Source: Paracoccaceae bacterium
GTDB taxonomy: Bacteria; Pseudomonadota; Alphaproteobacteria; Rhodobacterales; Rhodobacteraceae
Length of the DNA: 7,260 nt
Assembly: GCA_024304875.1 (NCBI GenBank)
Contig: JAMWZF010000151.1
Coordinates: forward strand, 1 to 7,260
Direction: 5' to 3'
The translations under genes were made by a program, and so were the position numbers. Below, one piece after another: positions 1 through 4,544 of the stretch. Positions within the stretch are counted from its first letter, which is position 1. Each line of letters starts with the position of its first letter. The notes below the pieces were generated by a model. It made no database searches, was not told the DNA's origin, and worked only from the letters and a program-made list of their open reading frames with translations.

Positions 1-882
1 GAGGGGCTGAGTGCCCTGCTGGTCGAGGACCTCGCCATCGGCGGCCAGGCCGGCACCTCCAGCCGGATCGAGAACTACATGGGCTTTCCCACCGGCATCT
101 CGGGCGCCGACCTCTGCTGGCGGGGCGAGATCCAGGCGATGAAGTTCGGCACCCGCTTCGTCGTCCCCCGCCGGGCGCGGTCGATCCTGAAGGGCGCGGA
201 CGGCGTCTTCGACGTCACGCTCGATTCGGGCGATGCGGTTAGGGCCCGCGCGGTCGTCGTGGCCACCGGCGTCGAATACCGGCGCCTGCCCTTGGGCCGG
301 CTCGAGGACTTCGAGGGCGCCGGCATCTACTACGCTGCCACCGACCTCGAGGCGCGCTATTGCCGGGACACCGAGGCGGTGGTGATCGGCGGCGGCAACT
401 CCGCTGGGCAGGCTGCGATGTTCCTCTCGCGCAGCGCCGCGCACGTCCACGTCCTTGTCCGCGGCGCGTCCCTCGCCGCCTCGATGTCGGACTACCTGCT
501 CTCCCGGCTCGAGGCCGACCCCCGGATCACCCTGCACTACAACACCGAGATGACGGCGCTGACGGGCGGCGACCGGCTGGAGGCGATCACGCTGACCGAC
601 CGGACCACCGGCGCGGCGCGCGAGCAGAAGACCCGCGCCGTCTTCGTCATGGTCGGGGCCGCGCCGAACACCGGCTGGCTGAGGGACTGCGTCGACCTCG
701 ACCCCGGCGGCTTCGTGCTGACGGGCGCGGCGGTGGGGGCCTCCAACGCCTACGCCACCTCCACCCCCGGCGTCTTCGCCGTCGGCGACGTCCGGGCCGG
801 ATCGATCAAGCGGGTCGCCTCGGCGGTGGGCGAGGGATCGGTCGTCATCAGCCGGGTCTGGGACTACCTGAACGCGCCCTGA
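1..882 (+). CDS. Thioredoxin-reductase-like FAD/NAD(P)H oxidoreductase, 5'-truncated by window edge
   Basis: The frame is open from base 1 to the TGA at 880-882 (293 residues visible), so the start and the N-terminal FAD GxGxxG motif lie upstream. Seen (window residue numbers): GGQAGTSSRIENYMGFPTG at 14-32, typical of thioredoxin-reductase-like flavoproteins; the VATG strand-loop at 87-90; a second Rossmann motif GGGNSAG at 130-136 for NAD(P)H; and the C-terminal FAD motif GVFAVGDVR at 257-265 followed by KRVASAVGEGS. True thioredoxin reductases carry a CATC-type CxxC just before the NADPH motif. Here that stretch reads YYAATDLEARYC (110-121), so the redox disulfide is absent and reduction of thioredoxin by that route is unlikely. 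Relatives with this signature are often fused to an N-terminal cyclic-nucleotide-binding domain; whether this one is cannot be seen. The electron acceptor is unknown. The ktrAB operon follows after 75 bases on the same strand and has its own candidate promoter. Confidence 0.9.
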   Translation, partial: EGLSALLVEDLAIGGQAGTSSRIENYMGFPTGISGADLCWRGEIQAMKFGTRFVVPRRARSILKGADGVFDVTLDSGDAVRARAVVVATGVEYRRLPLGRLEDFEGAGIYYAATDLEARYCRDTEAVVIGGGNSAGQAAMFLSRSAAHVHVLVRGASLAASMSDYLLSRLEADPRITLHYNTEMTALTGGDRLEAITLTDRTTGAAREQKTRAVFVMVGAAPNTGWLRDCVDLDPGGFVLTGAAVGASNAYATSTPGVFAVGDVRAGSIKRVASAVGEGSVVISRVWDYLNAP

Positions 883-888
883 GGGCGC
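874..888 (+). other. Perfect GC hairpin with the stop codon as its loop
   Basis: GCGCCC (874-879) and GGGCGC (883-888) are perfect inverted repeats separated only by TGA (880-882), the stop codon of the oxidoreductase gene. No T-run follows, so it is not a classical intrinsic terminator. It could slow RNA decay or aid termination weakly. The short stem may also be chance in such GC-rich DNA. Confidence 0.4.
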
Positions 889-899
889 AACCGATCGGG

Positions 900-928
900 C
901 TGGCCCCCGCCGGCCAAAGGTCTATATC
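900..928 (+). promoter_or_regulatory. Candidate promoter for ktrAB
   Basis: TATATC (923-928) resembles a -10 box and lies 17 bases after CTGGCC (900-905), a weak -35 match. This AT-rich patch stands out in the 75-base gap before ktrA. A short dyad, TGGCC (901-905) and GGCCA (912-916), overlaps the -35 region and spacer. Transcription would begin near 935, leaving a leader of about 23 bases. The assignment rests on box resemblance and position only. Confidence 0.35.
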
Positions 929-945
929 GCCCGCCTGTCCCCTTC

Positions 946-949
946 GGAG
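946..949 (+). promoter_or_regulatory. Ribosome binding site of ktrA
   Basis: GGAG lies 8 bases before the ATG at 958. It supports that start, which also places the nucleotide-binding GxGxxG motif near the protein's N-terminus, as usual for the family. Confidence 0.6.
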
Positions 950-957
950 TCCTCTCC

Positions 958-1617
958 ATGAAGAAACGGCAACTCTTTGGCATCATCGGCCTCGGCAACT
1001 TCGGCCGGGCGGTGGCGGGCGAGCTCATGCGCTTCGGCAACCAGGTGATCGGGGTCGACATCGACGCCGCCCGCGTCGACGGCATGGCCGAGACGCTGAC
1101 CCAGGCCCTCATCGCCGACGGGCGGGACGCCACCGCCCTACGCGAGGCGGGGATGGACCGCTGCGACCTGATCCTGGTGGCGGTGGCCGACCCGATGGAA
1201 GCCTCGGTGCTGGCGGTGATGAACGCCCGGCTGCTCGGCGTGCCCAAGGTCTGGGCCAAGGCCGAGACCAAGATGCACCACCGGATCCTCTCCAAGCTCG
1301 GCGCCGACCGCGTCGTGCACCCGGTAGACGAGATGGGCAACCACATCGCCCAGATGCTGCACAACCCGCTGGTGCGCGACTACGTCAGCCTTGGCAACGG
1401 CTACCACGTGGTCAACTTCATCGTCCCCGAAGGGCTGGAGGGGCGCAGCCTCGGCGATCTGAACCTCGCGGACAGGTTCGACCTCAAGTGCCTCGGCGTG
1501 ATGCGCGGGTCCAATTTCGTCGGCCGCGACGGCGACAGCTGCCAGCTCGAGGCGGACGACCGGCTGCTCCTGCTCGGCACGCGCGACAACCTGCAGGGCT
1601 TCGGGGCGACGCTTTGA
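958..1617 (+). CDS. ktrA: KtrA/TrkA-family RCK subunit of potassium uptake system
   Basis: This 219-residue protein has the length of single-RCK KtrA subunits; TrkA is about twice as long. It is the cytosolic, nucleotide-binding regulatory ring that gates the KtrB membrane subunit. Seen: an RCK-N Rossmann fold beginning with GIIGLGNFG (GxGxxG at 11-16), the acidic end of strand 2 at D34 (VDID), VAVADPMEAS at 74-83, the conserved KVWAKAE at 97-103, and HHRILSKLGADRVVHP at 107-122. An RCK-C domain fills roughly 140-219 (GRSLGDLNL at 162-170, DRLLLLG at 201-207). In Bacillus subtilis KtrA the last motif reads HPEKDMG and its Glu binds a divalent cation at the dimer interface. Here it reads HPVDEMG, with V123 in that place. 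The gene is translationally coupled to ktrB by a 4-base overlap. The start is supported by GGAG 8 bases upstream. Confidence 0.93.
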   Translation: MKKRQLFGIIGLGNFGRAVAGELMRFGNQVIGVDIDAARVDGMAETLTQALIADGRDATALREAGMDRCDLILVAVADPMEASVLAVMNARLLGVPKVWAKAETKMHHRILSKLGADRVVHPVDEMGNHIAQMLHNPLVRDYVSLGNGYHVVNFIVPEGLEGRSLGDLNLADRFDLKCLGVMRGSNFVGRDGDSCQLEADDRLLLLGTRDNLQGFGATL

Positions 1618-2951
1618 AGAAACCGCGCACGCGCCTGCCCCGGCTCGTCGGGCTGAACCCGCCGGCCTTCCTGGCGCTGCTCTACCTCGGCCTCGTCCTG
1701 CTCGGCGCGCTCCTCCTCTGGCTGCCCTTCTCCTCGATCCGGCAGCTCACGGTGATGGAATCGCTCTTCACCTCGATGAGCGCCGTGACGGTGACCGGCC
1801 TCGTCGTCATCGACACCGGCGCCGACCTGACGGTGGGCGGGCAGATCGTGGTGGCGGCGCTGATCCAGCTGGGCGGCCTCGGCCTGATGACCTTCGCCGC
1901 GCTGGTGCTCTCGGCCCTCGGCATCCAGATCGGCATCGGCGGCAGCGCGATCCTGCGCGAGGAGGTCAACCAGACCTCGCTCACCAGCCTCGGGCGGCTG
2001 GTGCGCATCATCTTCGCCGTTGCCATCATGGCCGAGGCGGCGGGCGCGCTCCTTTTGATGATCGTCTTCGTGCCGGACCTCGGCTGGGGGGAGGGAACCT
2101 GGGCCGCTATCTTCCACTCCATCTCGGCCTTCAACAACGCCGGCTTCGCCTTCTGGCCCGACAGCCTCTCGGGGTGGGTCGGCCATCCCATCGTGGCGAT
2201 CGGCGTGCCGGCGATGTTCGTCCTCGGCGGCCTCGGCTTCGTGGTGCTGGCCGACATCGTCGAGAAACGCTCCTGGCGGCGGCTCAGCCTGCACACCAAG
2301 CTGATGCTGGTCGGCAGCCTCGCCCTCTCGGTCTGGGGGATCATCACCTTCGCGGCGCTGGAATGGACCAATCCCGGCACGCTGGGCGAGATGACCCTCT
2401 GGGACAAGATCGCCGCCTCCATCTTCCAGGGCCTCACGCCGCGCACCGCGGGCTTCAACACGGTCGACATCGGCGCGATGCACGATTCCACCTCGCTCAT
2501 GGTGATCTCGCTGATGCTGATCGGCGGCGGCTCCACCTCCACCGCGGGGGGCATCAAGGTGACGACGGCCATCGTCCTCATCCTCGCCACCATCGCCTTC
2601 TTCCGGCGGCGCAAGTCCCTGCACGCCTTCGGCCGCTCCATCGGGGTGGAGGAGGTGATGAAGGTCATGGCCCTGACCACGGTGTCGATCTTCACCGTGA
2701 TGGTGGGCATCTTCCTGTGCACCCTGACCCACGACGGCGACTTCCTCGACCTCAGCTTCGAGGTCGCCTCGGCCTTCGGCACCGTGGGCCTCAGCCGCGG
2801 GGCGACGGGCCTCCTCGGGCCCTTCGAGCAGGCGGTCATCATGGTCATCATGTTCTTCGGCCGGGTCGGTCCGCTGACCCTCGGCTTCTTCCTCGCCACC
2901 CGGTCCAAGCCGCGGGTGGCCTACCCGGCGGGGCAGGTCTACCTCGGCTGA
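1614..2951 (+). CDS. ktrB: KtrB/TrkH-family potassium transporter membrane subunit
   Basis: This 445-residue integral membrane protein forms the K+ (often Na+-stimulated) translocation path. The start is the TTG at 1614-1616, overlapping the ktrA stop as TTGA, with a weak GGGG at 1603-1606. No ATG or GTG gives a full first membrane segment; the first ATG (M48) would remove it. All four pore repeats of the superfamily are visible with their filter glycines: TVTGL (59-63, G62), FNNAGF (173-178, G177), RTAGFN (277-282, G280) and FGTVGLS (388-394, G392). The flexible intramembrane gate loop is GGGSTSTAGGIK (304-315). The short N-terminus and the C-terminal GRVGPLTLGFFLATR followed by YPAGQVYLG fit KtrB (about 450 residues) better than TrkH (about 480). 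It should assemble as a dimer on the KtrA octameric ring. Its last 13 bases overlap the convergent monooxygenase gene. Confidence 0.93.
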   Translation: MKKPRTRLPRLVGLNPPAFLALLYLGLVLLGALLLWLPFSSIRQLTVMESLFTSMSAVTVTGLVVIDTGADLTVGGQIVVAALIQLGGLGLMTFAALVLSALGIQIGIGGSAILREEVNQTSLTSLGRLVRIIFAVAIMAEAAGALLLMIVFVPDLGWGEGTWAAIFHSISAFNNAGFAFWPDSLSGWVGHPIVAIGVPAMFVLGGLGFVVLADIVEKRSWRRLSLHTKLMLVGSLALSVWGIITFAALEWTNPGTLGEMTLWDKIAASIFQGLTPRTAGFNTVDIGAMHDSTSLMVISLMLIGGGSTSTAGGIKVTTAIVLILATIAFFRRRKSLHAFGRSIGVEEVMKVMALTTVSIFTVMVGIFLCTLTHDGDFLDLSFEVASAFGTVGLSRGATGLLGPFEQAVIMVIMFFGRVGPLTLGFFLATRSKPRVAYPAGQVYLG

Positions 2952-4108
2952 TCGCGGTCCGTGAGCGAGGCCATCGGCGGGATCATCGTGCCGCCGACGA
3001 GGTGCGACAGGACGCGCGGCACCGGCCAGAGGGCCGAGAGCGGGAACAGCGCCCGGTCCCGGATCAGCGGCAACAGGCGGCTGTCCGACTGGTACTGCGG
3101 CGTGAAGGCGGCGGACATCGCCTGGTAGATCCGCACATGCCAGCGCCGGGCGAGGGCGTAGGACCGCAGCGCGTCATCGAGGTGCCCCGTGTCCAGCGCC
3201 CGCGCCAAGGCCGCGGCATCCAGCAGCGCCATGTTCGCCCCCTGGCCCAGCTGCGGCGAGGCCCGGTGGGCGGCATCCCCGATGTGGACGATCCCGTCCC
3301 CCCAGGGCCGGCGGAGCGTGCCGTGGGTGTAGCGGGCCATGGTCATCCGGCGCGCATCGTCCACCTGTTCGATGAAGGGCGCGACCTCGGGCCAGAGGGC
3401 CGTCGCCTCGTCCCGCCACGCCTCCAGCCCGGCCTCCAGCCATGCCTCGAAGCCGTCCCTGGGCAGAGACCAGAACAGCGCCGCCTTCTCTCCCGCCTCT
3501 CCCGGCACCGGGCCGAGGGGCAACACGCCGATCATCCGGTCCGCCCGACGGTAGCGCTGGGTCAGCCGCGTCCGGGGCAGGGGGGTGCTCGCCGGCCAGT
3601 CCACCGTCCCCCAGATCGCACCGTAGGGAAGGGGACGCGAGCGCAGCGGCGACAATGGAGAGCCCGCTCCGCAGGCATCCACGATCAGGTCGAACGGGCC
3701 CTGCGCGCCCGCCCCGGTCAGCAGGCGCTGTCCCTCGCGGCCCGTCACCGGGCTTGCGGTCGTCACCCCGATCCCGCGCGCCCGCACCGCCGTCATCAGC
3801 CCCTCGAACAGGGTCGCCCGATGGATGCCCAGCCCCGGCTGCGCGCCGTAGGAGACATCCAGCACCGGCCGGCCATGCTCCGCCTCGTGCCCCAGCATCC
3901 GCTCGATCCGGGCCGCGCCGCCCCGGGCGAGGGTGCCGATGCCGATCTCGTCCAGCACGTCGAGCCCCACAGGCTGGATCACCAGGCCCGAGCCCACCGG
4001 CCGCGGCGCCTCCCACTGGTCGAACAGGCAGACCTCGTGCCCCCGGTCGTGCAGCAGGGCGGCCGCGGCCAGCCCGCCGATCCCGGCGCCGGCGATGGCG
4101 ATCTTCAT
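2939..4108 (-). CDS. FAD-dependent monooxygenase (group A / UbiH-like)
   Basis: This 389-residue flavoprotein resembles single-component aromatic hydroxylases. Seen: an N-terminal FAD Rossmann motif GAGIGG (7-12) with acidic D30 ending the second strand; GSGLVIQPVGLDVL (39-52), matching the usual G-x-G-L-x-L-x-P-N-G region; RATLFEGL at 97-104; LIVDACGAGS (141-150) where the DG motif normally lies; and the C-terminal FAD motif GIVHIGDAAHRASPQLGQGAN (starts at 272, D278). The start at 4108 is chosen because GGAGG (4116-4120) sits 7 bases upstream and the FAD motif then falls at residue 7. A start at 4210 would run through the promoter. The substrate cannot be read from sequence; ubiquinone-type, aromatic or polyketide substrates are all possible. 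It is monocistronic in this window, convergent with ktrB and divergent from ileS. No thioredoxin-like or reductase partner gene adjoins it. Confidence 0.87.
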   Translation of the reverse strand: MKIAIAGAGIGGLAAAALLHDRGHEVCLFDQWEAPRPVGSGLVIQPVGLDVLDEIGIGTLARGGAARIERMLGHEAEHGRPVLDVSYGAQPGLGIHRATLFEGLMTAVRARGIGVTTASPVTGREGQRLLTGAGAQGPFDLIVDACGAGSPLSPLRSRPLPYGAIWGTVDWPASTPLPRTRLTQRYRRADRMIGVLPLGPVPGEAGEKAALFWSLPRDGFEAWLEAGLEAWRDEATALWPEVAPFIEQVDDARRMTMARYTHGTLRRPWGDGIVHIGDAAHRASPQLGQGANMALLDAAALARALDTGHLDDALRSYALARRWHVRIYQAMSAAFTPQYQSDSRLLPLIRDRALFPLSALWPVPRVLSHLVGGTMIPPMASLTDRDQPR

Positions 4109-4115
4109 GTCCCGC

Positions 4116-4120
4116 CCTCC
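4116..4120 (-). promoter_or_regulatory. Ribosome binding site of the monooxygenase gene
   Basis: On the minus strand the sequence reads GGGGAGGGCGGGACATG. The GGAGG core lies 7 bases from the ATG at 4108 and decides this start against longer in-frame alternatives. Confidence 0.7.
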
Positions 4121-4126
4121 CCGGCC

Positions 4127-4144
4127 GATCCTTCGGGGAGGATC
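4127..4144. promoter_or_regulatory. Second dyad at the -10 box and transcription start
   Basis: GATCCT (4127-4132) and AGGATC (4139-4144) are perfect inverted repeats around a 6-base centre. They overlap the -10 box and the predicted transcription start of the monooxygenase gene. The element may be a second operator or a hairpin at the mRNA 5' end. Confidence 0.3.
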
Positions 4145-4170
4145 ACACCGACCCGGGGCGAGTGGGTCAA
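4142..4170 (-). promoter_or_regulatory. Sigma-70-type promoter of the monooxygenase gene
   Basis: On the minus strand TTGACC (4170-4165, five of six to the -35 consensus) is followed after exactly 17 bases by TGTGAT (4147-4142, four of six to the -10). Transcription would begin near 4135, giving a leader of about 26 bases that contains the Shine-Dalgarno sequence. Box quality, spacing and position agree. Confidence 0.6.
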
Positions 4171-4177
4171 GACCCAC
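4162..4177. promoter_or_regulatory. Dyad operator candidate over the -35 box
   Basis: GTGGGTCAAGACCCAC is a perfect 7+7 inverted repeat with a 2-base centre that covers the -35 box of the monooxygenase promoter. A dimeric repressor binding here would block RNA polymerase. No regulator gene is present in the window, so the protein is unknown. Confidence 0.4.
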
Positions 4178-4224
4178 CTCACGGGCGCCTCCCCCCTGGC
4201 GGGATCGCAAGGAGGAGACCGGGC

Positions 4225-4294
4225 ATGAGTATTTGTGCCCAGCCCGAAGCAGCAGGGCGCACTCTCATGGTTTCGGGCTGGTCCAAATACTCAT
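4225..4294. repeat. Long imperfect inverted repeat; likely dispersed intergenic element
   Basis: The left arm 4225-4248 and right arm 4271-4294 are inverted copies of one motif. ATGAGTATTTG (4225-4235) pairs with CAAATACTCAT (4284-4294), and CCAGCCCGAA (4239-4248) pairs with TTCGGGCTGG (4272-4281). Between them is a 3-versus-2-base internal loop, and the apical loop is 23 bases. That is 21 perfect pairs. The AT-rich outer part contrasts sharply with the surrounding DNA. The motif resembles short GAGTATTTGG...GAA repeats that I recall as common between genes in Rhodobacterales; this link is from memory. The flanking genes diverge from it, so it does not sit where a terminator for either would. 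Confidence 0.7.
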
Positions 4295-4369
4295 CTTTCG
4301 GCGGCCGACCTCCACGGGCGGGGCCCCGGAATGGCGCGCGCAAGGCAGGAGTCGCCCCGCCGCCCCCGC

Positions 4370-4398
4370 TTGCGGGAGCTGCCGGAGGCGCCTATAGA
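4370..4398 (+). promoter_or_regulatory. Candidate upstream promoter of ileS
   Basis: TTGCGG (4370-4375) and TATAGA (4393-4398) are separated by 17 bases, a good sigma-70-type pair. A start near 4405 would give ileS a leader of about 140 bases containing the hairpin at 4444-4472. Alternatively it drives a short untranslated RNA. Confidence 0.35.
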
Positions 4399-4443
4399 CC
4401 GACCCATGGTCACCCGGATCCGCCAGATACAGCGAATTACCGG

Positions 4444-4472
4444 CCCGGCGCTCTGAGGTCAGAGCCGCCGGG
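4444..4472 (+). other. GC-rich hairpin upstream of ileS
   Basis: CCCGGCG (4444-4450) pairs with CGCCGGG (4466-4472), and CTCTG (4451-4455) pairs with CAGAG (4460-4464). The loop is AGGT and C4465 is a single bulge: 12 pairs in all. It is followed by AAAA, not a T-run, so it is not a plus-strand intrinsic terminator. Whether it is in the ileS mRNA depends on which promoter is used. Confidence 0.5.
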
Positions 4473-4481
4473 AAAAGGTGC

Positions 4482-4509
4482 TTGAGCCTTCGCACCGCCC
4501 TGTTATTCC
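4482..4509 (+). promoter_or_regulatory. Candidate proximal promoter of ileS
   Basis: TTGAGC (4482-4487) is followed after 16 bases by TATTCC (4504-4509), a moderate -35/-10 pair. Transcription would begin about 4516, leaving a leader of about 29 bases before the ATG at 4545. It competes with the better-spaced pair at 4370-4398. Confidence 0.35.
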
Positions 4510-4530
4510 CCCACACGATCCGATCTTTCG

Positions 4531-4535
4531 AGGAG
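4531..4535 (+). promoter_or_regulatory. Ribosome binding site of ileS
   Basis: AGGAG lies 9 bases before the ATG at 4545 and fixes this start codon. Confidence 0.7.
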
Positions 4536-4544
4536 CGCCGCCCC

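Larger units (their letters stand above)
4109..4544. other. Divergent intergenic region (436 bases)
   Basis: This is the only long non-coding stretch in the window, lying between the monooxygenase (leftward) and ileS (rightward). It holds the monooxygenase promoter with its dyads (4127-4177), a long inverted repeat (4225-4294), a GC-rich stretch with nothing recognisable (about 4300-4369), two candidate ileS promoters (4370-4398, 4482-4509) and a hairpin (4444-4472). No tRNA or known riboswitch was recognised. Open frames across it have codon third positions far less GC-rich than the flanking genes. Confidence 0.7.

Noticed and set aside
360..1613. In-frame upstream extension of ktrB from ATG 360
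   Set aside because: It runs out of frame through the oxidoreductase and ktrA genes and gives Arg/Gly/Pro-rich nonsense. KtrB homology starts right after the TTG at 1614.
1401..2908. Long minus-strand open frames opposite ktrB
   Set aside because: The predicted products are highly charged and repetitive with no domain, while the plus strand encodes all four KtrB pore motifs.
4109..4210. 34-residue N-terminal extension of the monooxygenase
   Set aside because: The GAGIGG motif, the GGAGG site and the promoter all favour the start at 4108; the extension would read through the promoter dyads.
2174..4228. 684-codon plus-strand open frame across ktrB and the monooxygenase
   Set aside because: The translation is Arg/Gly/His/Pro-rich low-complexity protein and conflicts with two well-supported genes.
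4225..4294. Reading the long inverted repeat as an intrinsic terminator
   Set aside because: No T-run follows the stem on either strand as in a classical terminator, and both flanking genes point away from it.
4225..4485. 86-codon plus-strand small gene behind a strong AAGGAGGAG at 4209-4217
   Set aside because: Spacing to the ATG is good (9 bases), but the codon third positions are much less GC-rich than in neighbouring genes, the product is Pro/Gly/Ala/Arg-rich without motifs, and the first codons are simply the arm of the inverted repeat. Kept as a remote possibility only.
4400..4544. T-box riboswitch ahead of ileS
   Set aside because: No T-box core sequence, specifier loop arrangement or terminator with T-run was seen, and T-boxes are typical of Gram-positive bacteria.
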